NCBI GenBank assembly: GCA_023014365.1
Contig: JAEBUN010000004.1
Span: 124,001 to 188,000 of the forward strand
DNA: 64,000 nt
Origin: Lepiota brunneoincarnata
Taxonomy: Eukaryota; Basidiomycota; Agaricomycetes; Agaricales; Agaricaceae
Direction: 5' to 3'
In this document: piece by piece, positions 43,711 to 54,308 of the stretch
How the letters are laid out: each line of letters opens with the position of its first letter
How positions within the stretch are numbered: the first letter of the stretch is position 1
Translations under genes and position numbers: made by a program
The notes under the pieces: model-generated
The model's input: the letters and a program-made list of their open reading frames with translations, nothing else
The model's database searches: none
What the model was told of the DNA's origin: nothing

Positions 43711-43810
43711 GCGACTGAGGGCGGGTGTAATGATGGCAATTGAGGGCAGGTGTGATGATGGCGGCTGAGGGCAGGTGTGATGATGGCAGTTGGGGGCAGG
43801 TGTGGTGATG
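43711..43810 (+). repeat. 25-bp minisatellite, four units
   Basis: Units start at 43711, 43736, 43761 and 43786 with consensus GCRRYTGAGGGCAGGTGTGA plus TGATG. Differences among units are transitions only. Confidence 0.9.
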
Positions 43811-44127
43811 GATGCAACGTTGATGCAAACACACGTGACAGTGACGAGGTCACGCTTTATTTTTCCTCACTCCATCCTAACTTGAAGCTTGAGAATGATT
43901 ATAATTTGGATATAAAGGTACAGCTCCAGTTTTTTTTTTACAACACATCCACACCTCGTTCATCAAACGCTCCACTCCATTGTCAGGGTTGGTATTCATT
44001 GACAAATAACGACAACGATGACTATGGGCTGTGGCCAAACAGATGCCCGAATACTGCTAATATTTCATCTAACCCACCAGCTTGCCAAACAGGATGAGTG
44101 CTATAAGTAGATCCTTCTCTCCTGCTG

Positions 44128-44475
44128 ACGACATAAAACCTCCAGTATCATATTCCAATACTTAATATCCATGTTTACCAATGAAAAGTGATCTTACTAA
44201 AACTGTTGCGCTTTCCTAAGGCCTGAAAAACAATAATATGTATGGTATACCCTATTCCCCCCCTTTGAGGTGTTTTTACCACTCCTCTGGACCACCATAT
44301 ATTACATCGTTATACCCATGACATTATCTGGCGTAAATATTGAGACTTACCATTGAAAATGACCTTACCAAAAACGTCATTTTTTCCTACATCTTGAGAA
44401 ACAACACTATCTGTAACTATTTACACACTTCACTCTTTAATGTTGTATTTTACAACCCCTAGGGTCTCACAGTGG
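44128..44475 (+). repeat. Dispersed repeat, about 350 bp, copy 1
   Basis: Homologous to 48750-49100. Shared blocks: TATCCATGTTTACCA/TATTCATGTTTGCTA, GTTGCGCTTTCCTAAG/GTTGCACTTTCCTAAG, TTTTTTCCTACATC, ACACTTCACTCTTTAATGTTG/ACAACTTACTCTTTAAGGTTG, then CCCCTAGGG. Non-coding. Its class is not determined. Confidence 0.75.
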
Positions 44476-44676
44476 AAGGACCCTCCTCATCGATGATCAT
44501 AGCCTTAGACAATATTAGAAACAAACAATTAATAAAGATCCTAGTGAAAGAACATACCTCAGTAATGGCCTTGGCTACAGGAGCGTCAGAAGGGCCAGTC
44601 TCTTCCTTGGAGTCGACCATAACAGGAGGAGAAGATACCTGTTTGACTCTATGGTGCCGTTAGGACTGGTAGTTAG

Positions 44677-45327
44677 TGTTAGAGCCGGTGCGGGTCGGGA
44701 CCGAAGCGGAGGGTCGGGGTGGTATCCTTGGTATAAGGTAACCGGGGGACAGGGCGAAGTCAGTACGTAGACTTCGGGACCGAGGCGGAGTACGTCGGGC
44801 GGGGGGTTGGACTTGCGGCCTCAGCTTATGTGCTGTGCCCTCCTACTGTCCTAGTCCGTATTTCAGGAAGTCGGAGCCGAAGCGGAGCGAGGCAGAAGAG
44901 AGGAGAGGATATGGAACAGGGAGCTGGTCCGCTGCTCGATTCGATTATCAGACTGAGGAGTACAAGCCAAGTACCTACGGTATATATACTACTGGCCTTA
45001 CGAACTATGACTCGTACTGACTACGTGCGGAGTGAAGCGGAGACCCATATGGTTACAAACGGATTACAAACGAAATGGAGACCGGTACGGGTATGGAGAC
45101 TGGTAACGTATCTTGACTACGGACGGGAAATGGAGATGGGGAAATAGAGACAGCGAGGTTCAGGTGACCACGGCACGTGTGGAGGTGGTCGCGTGATCGG
45201 GGCAGTGGGTTGCGGTCGGAGTGAGTCGGGGCCGAGTCGGAGGGCAGAGGGTTGTTGTGTGGAACACACGTGGAGTCGAGAAGCCGAAGTTTAAGTGATT
45301 AGACTTATAGTTGGCATGGATATGACA
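44677..45327 (-). repeat. Solo LTR of the intact Gypsy family, CpG-rich (young)
   Basis: Reverse complement of the LTR at 55801-56463, from TGTTAGAGCCGG to GGATATGACA, 651 bp. Flanked by GTTAG on both sides (44672-44676 and 45328-45332). About 51 CpGs are retained. The self-priming motif ATTATCAGACT (complement strand) is conserved near 44945. Confidence 0.97.
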
Positions 45328-45332
45328 GTTAG

Positions 45333-47804
45333 TCAAATACAGAACTAGAAAAGAGTAAAGACTTGCCTTTTGAATGGGCATTGCTTCAGCCAGAGCTGGA
45401 GAGTCAGACTTGACCTGGGAACCATTAAGGGCCCTAGAACAATGAACCTTGACACAAAACTTGTTTAACTGTTTATGACAGGAGGGGAAAGTGTATTCCT
45501 TGAAGTGCTGATTTTGAAAGACTTCAAAACACTTCCTAGCATGGAAGACAGGTCTTGGTGTTCAGGCATAGCCATTTCAACCCTATCAGGCAAGGCTTGA
45601 ATGAAGAGCAACTATAATAAGGGAATATGGCATTAACTAAGATATTAGTCAAGGAAATAGATAACCCACAGCTGGACTAGTGATGGCATTGATGGCCTTT
45701 TGAGCCATGACCTTGGTAATAGCCTTAGACCTGAGACATTCCATGTGATGGTTCATGATGGTCATAGCATCATCAAGGCTGGTAGCAAGTTCTGCAAGAG
45801 AAGACATGATAAAAAAGAGTACTGAATAAATGCAAAGATTTTATGATAGAAATTAAAAATGATGCATCTCAGGAACCTTTATAGGAACCATAGGACCCAC
45901 AAGTGATTAATAGAACCCCTGAAACAAGAAGGAATTTGAAATTCAAGCCTCCACTAAAAACAGAAACTACAAGTAAAAAGAAGCAGGAACTGAGTAAAGA
46001 AGTTAGCAAGGAAACTCATTACATTTAAATTTTTCATTATGACCCATGGGGTGAGGGCACCCAGAGCAGCTAAAGAAAGGGGGAGGAGAAGCCCAGCCTT
46101 TGGGACCCCACACTTTGGCCCTGCAAAAAAGACTTATGCTTGAAGCATGAATTTTTTCAGATATCACACTGAGAGACATGGCAGAACATGACAATTAAAT
46201 TGACAAAAGTGACATTTTACTAGTAACACATCACAACTAGTAAAATAAGACAAGGACAATAGCAGACCACATGAGATGAACAAGACAGAGACAAGGGAAA
46301 GACAGCAGCAAAGACAACAAAAAGACTCCTAGATGGGAGTAGAGGGACAACAAGCTGAGGAGGACACCACTTCAACCCTGTCAGTGAAAAGCACCACCAC
46401 CTCCTCACAACTTTCCACTGAATCAACATCTTCTGTAACTGTAACACAAACAGGGGGGACAATGACCTTGGCAATCTCCAGGGGCCTTCTGATGGAAACA
46501 GATGTGGGTAGGGAAGTATTGACGTCCATAGGAGTGTCAACAGGAGTAGGCAACAGTGGGGATGAAGCACGAGGAGTGGTGACAGCAGGAAGATTGAGGA
46601 CAGGGGGCATACCTGAAACCTCACCAGTAAGATGCCCAAGGAACTCATGAAGAACTTGATGAATATGAGCAGCATTGGCAGCAAATTGACCACGTTTGTC
46701 CACCAAAGGAAGGTGGGATTTGAGAACATCAAAGAAATGGATGGCATCCTTGGTGGTCTCAGCCATGCCAGTGCCCACCCAGATATCAGAATCATTGCCA
46801 CCCCAAATGGTGTGCAGATTAAGGAGATCATGCCCAAGCTCATAAACCTGTTGAACATATTGGGCATGGAGATACTGTGCTTGAGATTGCAGGTTACAGA
46901 AGCATGAAATGAGATCTACACAGAAAGAAAAAGAGGCATTAGCAAGAAAAAGGACCAGAAATAGGGATAAAAACTCACAGTTGAGGCTACCAAGTGCAAA
47001 GGGAAATATTCCCTTGGAGAAATACTGTTGAAGCAGAGGGGGCTTGCTAAAAGTACAATTACTCTTGCTACCCTTAGAGCACTGCTTATGGTGGCAACCC
47101 ATGCTGATTGAGGTACAGGTTACCAAGCAAGCTGAGATACAATTGCTACAGAACAAGGATGCAACAGGTTCCTGAAAAGAACAGTTAGTTGAAACATCAC
47201 AACAGAAATGACCAAACAACTTACCAGTGCCATGCCTCATTTAGAATAGGCTGTGGTATCTGAAGTAAGAATGGGATCATCCCAGGTACAGCCAAACTGT
47301 AAGACCAGCTGTGTGGTAGTATGAGACCCTAAGGCACATCTAGAATCAATTTAACTTAGAAAATATAGAGGGAACTTACAACCTTTGCCCAGAGCATGTT
47401 GCTCCACCAAGACCTTCTCTTTGTCCTTTCAGGAAATTTTAGCTGAAGAGCAAGCAGTAGAATGAGAGGAGCAATGTGGAGGAGAGGAACCAGAATCCTC
47501 TGAAGACTCAAGTTTGTCTTCCTCCTCATCTGAAGAATCTCCCCCCCCACTCTCACCAGAATTATCAGAGCTGTCAGTTTTCACAACCTGTGAGTGATGA
47601 TGGCAGTTTCAAGTAGATTTGGCATGTGCTGTAACAGCAACCTTGGCAACTTTGGCCTTGTTGCCTAAATCATTGTCACAGGAAAATAAGTAGACGTTGA
47701 GCTAGATAAAGAAATATAAAGGAGCATAAAGATGTACCAGACTGTTTCTTGCAGTCATGCAAGGATGTCTTGGCCTTGGATGAAGTTTGTGAGTGCTTTG
47801 GCAT
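45333..47804 (-). pseudogene. Antisense Gypsy-associated gene with cysteine cluster, decayed
   Basis: Minus strand. Start MPKHSQTSSKAKTSLHDCKK at 47804, intron 47737-47665, then GNKAKVAKVAVTAHAKST-stop. An acidic block follows (SGESGGGDSSDEEEDKLESS), then introns GTAAGT...TTCTAG near 47380-47341 and GTAAGTTG...TTTTCAG near 47225-47173. Next comes a cysteine cluster (SLFCSNCISACLVTC, HHKQCSKGSKSNCTF), a likely intron after GSLNC, and a helical region (LQSQAQYLHAQYVQQVYELG, AANAAHIHQVLHEFLGHLTG). Pro/Thr-rich C-terminus ends at 46329. A further minus ORF piece is at 46194-46003; 45.33-46.0 kb shows only fragments. It sits antisense, just upstream of a purine tract and LTR-like repeat. Confidence 0.55.
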
Positions 47805-48383
47805 GATGGAAGAGGACAGGAAAGAAAGAAATAGAGGGAGTTAACAAAGTTGATAAACAAATAACAAAGGGAAATTGATCATGCATGGACCCATCTGTGT
47901 GAAATTCAAATTCCATCTACTTAAGACAGACTCCTGGGAATTGGAAATACCTGGAAAATCAGAGATTGAAGTTTAAAATCATTCAGTAGGGAGGGAATTG
48001 CTGAATTCTTGACTCATGGCCTCTGCCAAAATATGTGATTATCAAATGAGATTTGATAAGCCAGCCTGACCTACCATACCATTTCCAAGAACAAGGTGCA
48101 AATGAGGACAGACAAAAACTGTTAAAGACAGCCTAGAGTTCTATATCCTAGGCTAATATTAGACCTAATTGCATACATGGGCTTGGCATTACAAGGCCAG
48201 ATCAACAGGAACCATGCTAGTGCCAGTTCTGAGATGAGTGGCTGTGAAATCAATAAATCCCTATAAAGAAAAATAAATCTAAAGCCGGTCATGGTGACTA
48301 ATAACCACTAAAGAGACAAGCATGATAAAACTCCAATGAAAATAACAAAAATGGAGGCTTTTGGAGACTGAGGGCAGTCATTT
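47805..48383. other. Non-coding stretch before the purine tract
   Basis: No ORF of note; it would be the promoter side of the antisense gene and the 3' untranslated region of the Gypsy element. Confidence 0.35.
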
Positions 48384-48690
48384 AAAGAAAGGGGGAGATA
48401 TTGCACTGCAAAATCATTTCATTTGTGAAATCACTAGCTAATAAAGTAACTAACTCTCCGTTACCAAATAATATCAGTATATGGCCATGGTCAGACACTG
48501 GGTGCAAGAGATTAGAATACTATCTAAAATATGTGAAGGCAGACATCTCAGAAACAGAACCAGAACACCCAGACAAAGTAAAAGTGATGTTAACTAACTT
48601 ATTAGTGATAAGGCTATGGAAGAATGACTAACTAGAAAATGAAGATTGATAAGAATGGAATAAGCTAATTAATTCTAGTATTAGTCTACT
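48384..48690 (+). repeat. Purine tract plus truncated LTR-like repeat, copy C
   Basis: TTTAAAGAAAGGGGGAGA (to 48398) is followed by TATTGCACTGCAAAATC, the start of the 1.85-kb repeat with G-to-A at its second base. About 230 bp match, then an internal deletion of about 340 bp (matching 41153-41493 in copy B), then about 65 bp more to TAGTCTACT. This context is the best evidence that the 1.85-kb repeat is an LTR whose element carried the antisense gene at 45.3-47.8 kb. Confidence 0.65.
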
Positions 48691-48749
48691 GCCCTCTGCT
48701 TTATCCTCTGACTGGGTGTCACATTCCATTTTCCACCTTGACAGTAGCA

Positions 48750-49100
48750 AAACCTCTAGTATATTACTCTATTGTATACTAGCAATTAATATTCATGTTT
48801 GCTATTGAAAAACATTCTACTAAAATTGTTGCACTTTCCTAAGTCACGAAAAATAATGGTATGTGTGGCTATACCCCATTCCCCTCCTTCAAGTTGCCTT
48901 ATACCACCCTCCAAATATTATGCCATTACACTGATGACATTTTCTGGTGTAAATGTCTAGATTTACCATTGAAACTCATCCTACAGAAAACACTATTTTT
49001 TCCTACATCCCAAGATACAACACTACCTGGCATAATTTACACAACTTACTCTTTAAGGTTGTATTTTACCACCCCTAGGGGTTCACAGTGCAAGGTTAGG
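48750..49100 (+). repeat. Dispersed repeat, about 350 bp, copy 2
   Basis: Homolog of 44128-44475 with fewer CpGs, ending CCCCTAGGGGTTCACAGTG against CCCCTAGGGTCTCACAGTG. Confidence 0.75.
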
Positions 49101-49136
49101 TGGCAGGGCTGTGTTGTACTCCCCATGTGTGTCATT

Positions 49137-51990
49137 CTATTCTGCAGGCATTAGGAGGCTTGCATGAAACTTGTTGTGAATCTTCCATTTGATGGGTAAT
49201 TTTAGCTCATAGGTGACAGGTCTGAGTTTCCTTGTTATGGTGAAGGGACCTTCTTGGTGTTGGGCCAGTTTCATTGAGGCATACTGAATTGGGAGGTTGT
49301 GGTTGTTTTGTCCAACTTTTAGATTGATATCTGGCCAGTTATGTCTTGCAGCCATTTTTAGTCTGGCCTGCTCATACACTTCTTGGCATATCTTGGCAAG
49401 GTATTTAAACTTCTCTCCTATTGCTGGAATGTTTGTTGGCTCCTTGGAGGTCAGAAATCCTTTGGGGCTTGATCCATAGAGCAGTTCAAATGGGGTATAC
49501 TGGTGTTCAGCATGTGTCTTTGAGTTGTGGGCATATTCCAGAAGTGGAAGTACTTTTACCCATTTGTTTGGGTTTGATGAGCAATACATGCCAAGGTATA
49601 TGTAATTCAATTTCTTGGTTGAATTGCTCTGTTTGTCTGTCTGTCTGTGGGTGGTAGGCAGTAGAGAGTGCTTGTTCAATTCCAAGTTGTTTATAGAATT
49701 CTTTCATGGATTTGGCAACAAATCTGGGGTTGCAATCACTGAGAACCTTTTCAGGGAGGCCAAATCTAGAGAACAGCCATTTGATAAGAATTTCAGCAAT
49801 CTTGTCCACATTAGCAGTTTTCACAGTAGGTTCTAGAATTATCCCCTTCATAAGCTGGTTGACCATGACCAGTATAGAATCATGGGGTCCATCCAGGGGT
49901 AGGTCTGTGATGAGATCCATCAAGATATTCAAGAATGGATGGGTAGAATGGGGTCCAGGGATAGGTTGAAGTGGTGGCTTTAGGGGGTGGCAATTAATCT
50001 TGTATTGTTGGCGATCAGGTTGTCTTGAAAGAGCAACTGCTGGTCTGTTTTTCTTTCCAGGGATGTGTTGGATTTCAATGTCAAATTGTTGCATGTAGGC
50101 AATCCATCAAGCTTGTCTTCTGCTAAGGTCTTCAGGTTTTCTCTAGCAGCAGAGGTTGTTGTGATCTGACCATACAATGGTTTTGTGGGATGATTCTTCT
50201 ATATAGTGGTGCCATTCTTTGAGTACTCAGATTATGGTGAAGAGTTCTTGTTCTGAACAACAATAGTTGTGTTCTGCTGGTGAGAATCCTTTTGAGAAGT
50301 AGGTGATCAGGTGTTTAACTCCATTATTGTCATGTTGAAGTAGGACTGCTCCTGATGCAAATAGTGATGCATCACATTCAATTTTGAAGGGTTTGTCTCA
50401 GTCTGGAACCATTAGTACTGGTTCACTTTGGTGTATCCTGCTTGTATGTTGAGCTTGGTGAAGTATCTTGATCCTTGGAGTTTGTCAAGAATGTGTGAGA
50501 TGAGGAGAAGATTGTACACATTGTTGACTGTGTGCTCATGGAGGTACCTGTAATCTGTAAGGGTGACCTGGTCACCATGTTGTGTCAGCTGAGCAGAGAG
50601 AAACCTTAGTGTCATTTCCAGACTTCTACCAAGTACATACCTGAGCAGGGAGAAACCTTAGAGAATTGAGTAAGGTTTCTCCAAGCTCACCTACACTACT
50701 TATACTACCTGCTGTAAGGTCCAAGTTGAGTAATCTACTCTACATAAATGGCCATGAGGTGTCAGGGATGCCTAAAGTAAGTATAGTTGGAAATGGGCTT
50801 GGGATAGGGTCATGCATGCCAGTGAGGGTTCGCGTCTGCATCGGAGGGGTGTAGGAGGGAATTCCGAGTACTGGGGTGTTGGGGGACAGATTTCTGGGCC
50901 CAGGGGGGCTGGAAATCGGATTTCCAAGCATTGGGAGGCTGGGGATCGGATTTCCAAGTGCAAGAGGGTTGGGGATTAGATTTCTGAGTGCAGGAAGGCT
51001 GGAGATTGGATTTCTGGGTGCAGGGAGTCTGGGAATCAGAATTCCAAATCTGCAGTTGTGAGCAATGACCTGGAGTTCCCCTTACATAATCTTGACAAGG
51101 GCATAGCTTTCCATCTTTCTTTCCTATGAAGAAGAAAGGGGAGGCCATTGGTGATTTGGATGGCCAGATGTATCCTTTTTGAAGGTTTTCTTCTAGGAAT
51201 GTATCAAGTTCCTTTTCTTCATTGAGGGATAGTTGGTAAGACTTCATGGTGATTGGCTTGAATGATACCTTGAGTTTGATTTTGTGATCCCATAGTTGTT
51301 GTAGGAGGAATCATTTGGCTTGTGTCTTGCTGAATACTGGAAGGTATTCATGGAATTCTGCAGGTATGACCTTTCTTGGGTCATTGTTTTTCTTTTCTCC
51401 ATGTTGTACAGCAAGGAATTATGATGCTGAGGCTTTGAAGTTGATTTCTTCAAAACTCGTAGGCTTGAGGGTGGAGATGTGGTTGAGTTGATCATTGTAG
51501 ATCTAGTTGGGTTCCATAGATTGGATGAGTTCTCAAAAGATAGTGTTATCCCAATGTTCATTTCTCCAGCATAGTTGTTTGGCATCCCAGTCAATGTCTG
51601 GGTTGTGTTCTGTGAGCCAGGGAAATCCAAGGATAAGTCTTGGGCTTCTAAGGGAGACTACTTTCAGTTTGATCTCCATGTGGTTGAGGGTTGTATAATG
51701 GGTAGCTATCCCATTTTCATTAATTGATCCATCAGCATTTTGTACTTTAATGGGTCAATCGAGGGGTGTTGTTTTAAATGAATGTTGTCTGACCATTTCA
51801 GGGTAAATGAAGTTTCCTGCTACTCCTGAGTTGAGTAGAGTGAGTAGTTCATGCTTTCAAGTCCTTTCTTAGTAATCTTGTGTTTTCGGATTTGATAGGG
51901 TAGATGTGTTATGCATGCTGATGATTTCTGTAATTTTATGACATTAATAGCATTTTGTGAATAAGGAAAGGAAGGGGTTCTTTGTGGAGG
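49137..51990 (-). pseudogene. Decayed Gypsy pol, minus strand
   Basis: From the 5' side on the minus strand: protease near 51860-51790 reads LLNSGVAGNFI (catalytic D-S-G reads N-S-G). The RT begins at 51247 ([33 protein letters not shown]), is broken by a solo LTR at 51086-50556, and resumes at 50555 (DYRYLHEHTVNNVYN, KLQGSRYFTKLNIQAGY). RNase H end and integrase at 50094-49507 (IQHIPGKKNRPAVALSRQPD, MDLITDLPLDG, VLSDCNPRFVAKSMKEF, STAYHPQTDRQTEQFNQE). Integrase C-terminus and chromo-shadow-like end at 49685-49137 (VLPLLEYAHNSKTHAEHQYT, LPIKWKIHNKFHASLL). A different, older Gypsy clade member than the one at 55.8 kb. Confidence 0.85.
50556..51086. repeat. 531-bp solo LTR carrying a 30-bp minisatellite
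   Basis: Ends TGTAAGGG...CCCTTACA, flanked by TAATC on both sides (50551-50555 and 51087-51091). Removing it rejoins the RT motif CQDYRYLH. Inside, about 50879-51055, roughly six 30-bp units (GGCTGGGGATCGGATTTCCA type) stand in tandem, and a GAGCAGGGAGAAACCTTAG block is present twice (about 50588 and 50642). The element's internal region is absent from the window. Confidence 0.88.
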
Positions 51991-52181
51991 GCTAGATGTG
52001 GTGGCTAGTCTCCTTAGGCAAAATCCTTAACCAGGGAGGTGTCTGGGTGGTTGGATTCATTTGTGAAATGTTTGTAAATGTCCTCAACTTCTTTGTCAGT
52101 TGTATGTAGGGCTATTCTACTTGTTCTGCACAGCCTTGACCATGATCCACATCCTAGCTGATGGCATCCTACTGCTATATA
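51991..52181 (-). other. Unassigned minus-strand segment next to the Tc1 element
   Basis: Encodes LHTTDKEVEDIYKHFTNESN and HPDTSLVKDFA on the minus strand. Possibly the 5' side of the decayed Gypsy; not recognised. Confidence 0.25.
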
Positions 52182-52183
52182 TA

Positions 52184-53785
52184 CAGTAAGGGACAAAACC
52201 CTTCCAATGATTTTTATACTTCAACAAATATGTTAATAACTGCCCACCTACTAAAGGTGAAACCTTCATATTTTAATTGGGAATACCTATATGGCTCATA
52301 TATCATCCTGCCAAACATCATTATGTCATGTGCCATTTTGGGAAGTTGGTGAATTAAACAATCATTTAAGATCATTGGAAGGGTTTTGTCCATCTCTACT
52401 CTAATCACATGATTTTGTTTATTACAGCCAAATAAGTGCAAATAAATGTCATGTGACTGGTTGGAATAATGTATAAATATAGCTGCTCACTCCCCTAGCT
52501 CACACCACCCCCCCAACCTCATTTTGCTAACATGCAATCTCTCTCTATGACTCAATGCAACCATATTCTTTCCCTTTTGGATAAAGGCCACTCTGCTAGC
52601 CATATTGCTTTTACCACTGGTCTTGGCCTCAGTACTATATCTTGTCTTTGCTCCAAACATCATTCAACACTTTCAAAGTCACTTGGTAGCTGCCCAACCA
52701 AGCTTTCTGTTGGCAATATCAAATATGCCACTCATCTTATCACATCCCACAAGGCTGAAAATGCCTCCCAAATCACCAAAACCCTTTGTACTGTCATTGA
52801 CCAACCTCTATCCTCTAAAACAGTTTGCAGAGCACTCAAAAAAGCTGGAATGAAGGCTGTAGTCAAGCAGAAAAGGCCTAAACTCTCTGTTATACACAAG
52901 AGGAAAAAATTGGAGTGGGCAGAAGCATGTGCAGACTGGACCCTAGAAGACTGGAAGAGGGTGGTTTGGTCAGATGAGACCAAAATCAATTGCTTAGGGT
53001 CAGATGGCAGGGTTTGGGTCTGTAAAAGAGCAGGGGAGAGGTTTAGTGATAGGCTGGTGCAGGAAACCACAAAGTTTAGAGGAGATTCTATCATGGTATG
53101 GGGCTGTATGCTGTGGGAGGGTCCAGGATTGGCAGCCAAGATTAATGGTAAGATGGATGGTGATCTATTTGTCACATTTTGGAGGATGAACTCAAGGGGA
53201 GCCTGGAGTGGTATGACAAAGAGGTGGAGGATATTGTCTTTCAACAAGATAATGATCCCAAACATAGGTGCATCAAGGCTCAAAAATGGTTCAAAGCAGC
53301 TGAAATGGAGGTTATGGTGTGGCCCCCACAATCTCCAGACCTTAATCCAATTGAACATCTGTGAACTCACCTTAAAATCAAGTTAGGGGAGTATAACACT
53401 CCACCTCAGGGGATGGAAGAATTATGGGATAGGACACAAAAGGAATGGGATCAGATTCCAGCAGAAGTGTGTCAGAATCTGATAGAGAGTATGCCTGATA
53501 GGGTTCAGGCTGTCTTGGATGCCAGGGGAGGGTATACAAAGTACTAAAAGTGTAATTATTGGTAATTTCTTAGAGATGGACAAAACCCTTCCAATGACCT
53601 TAAATGATTGTTTAATTCACTGACTTCCAAAAATGGCATATGATGTAATGACATTTGGCAGGATGATATATGAGTCATATAGGTATTCCCAATTAAAATA
53701 TGAAGGTTTCATCCTTAGTAGGTGGGCAGTTATTAACATATTTGTTGAAGTATAAAAATCATTGGAAGGGTTTTGTCCCTTACTG
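52184..53785 (+). mobile_element. Tc1-type DNA transposon, family 2 (1602 bp)
   Basis: TA at 52182-52183 and 53786-53787. Termini CAGTAAGGGACAAAACCC. Each arm is 206 bp (52184-52389 and 53580-53785). The outer motif ACAAAACCCTTCCAATG (52193-52209) is mirrored by an inverted copy at the inner edge (52373-52389). Arm sequence between the motifs is largely different from family 1, but the arm length is identical. TATAAATA box near 52472. Confidence 0.96.
52532..53547 (+). pseudogene. Tc1 transposase, family 2, frameshift and nonsense
   Basis: Same 338-residue plan as family 1. VVWSDETKIN, MVWGCMLWEGPG and FQQDNDPKH are conserved. A one-base deletion near 53175 (VT-F; an A is lost relative to the family 1 VQILEE codons) shifts the frame. 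In the correct frame TGA at about 53362-53364 replaces the Trp of IEHLW. 34 residues separate the second Asp and the Glu (QSPDLNPIE). Natural TAA at 53545-53547. Confidence 0.9.
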
Positions 53786-53789
53786 TATC

Positions 53790-54308
53790 TTACAATGAGT
53801 CACTGTCCTTGCTCTCCATTCCACTGCTGTGCAATGTTCCATCACTTTCCTCTGACTCATAATTCTCTTCTCCCAATCCTATCTCCATGGATTCTTCTCC
53901 ATTCTCACTCTCCACTCTTTCAGTGCTTCCATCTGTGCTGGAGATTGGATCAGTTGATTCATAGCTGTTTCCTTCCTCCTTGGGGTATTCTAAAATATCC
54001 TTCAAGGTGATCTCCATTCCTGCATCTCTCATCAAGTCCTGCATGGCATTATAGTACTCCTCCTCTTCATCTTCATACTCCTGGGCCCATAACTGGTCTG
54101 TGGTCTCCTGTACCCATCTTGTGAAGTCAAATACTTGTTCCAGCTCCTCTCTGTCTGAACTGTTTATAACAGCAGGTGCTGTTAAGTACCAATCCTTATC
54201 AGTATGATAAATTAAAAAAAGTGTAGGAAAGAGAATCATCCTCCAAGACAATTGTAAGGGCAAGGTGTGGTTGATGAAACAACCACAGGCTTGTCTTCTT
54301 GACCTCAT
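53790..54308 (-). CDS. Hypothetical acidic ORF (172 aa)
   Basis: Open minus-strand frame with a helical acidic middle (EELEQVFDFTRWVQETTDQL, EYEDEEEEYYNAMQDLMRDA) and a Ser/Glu-rich C-terminus (ERVESENGEESMEIGLGEEN). The stop is only a few bases from the Tc1 insertion site. Not recognised. It could be a gag-like or antisense-gene fragment of a decayed Gypsy. Confidence 0.35.
   Translation of the reverse strand: MRSRRQACGCFINHTLPLQLSWRMILFPTLFLIYHTDKDWYLTAPAVINSSDREELEQVFDFTRWVQETTDQLWAQEYEDEEEEYYNAMQDLMRDAGMEITLKDILEYPKEEGNSYESTDPISSTDGSTERVESENGEESMEIGLGEENYESEESDGTLHSSGMESKDSDSL

Noticed and set aside
46632..46907. Plus-strand ORFs at 46.3-46.9 kb
   Set aside because: Shadows of the minus-strand antisense gene, which has splice sites and homologous organisation elsewhere in the window.
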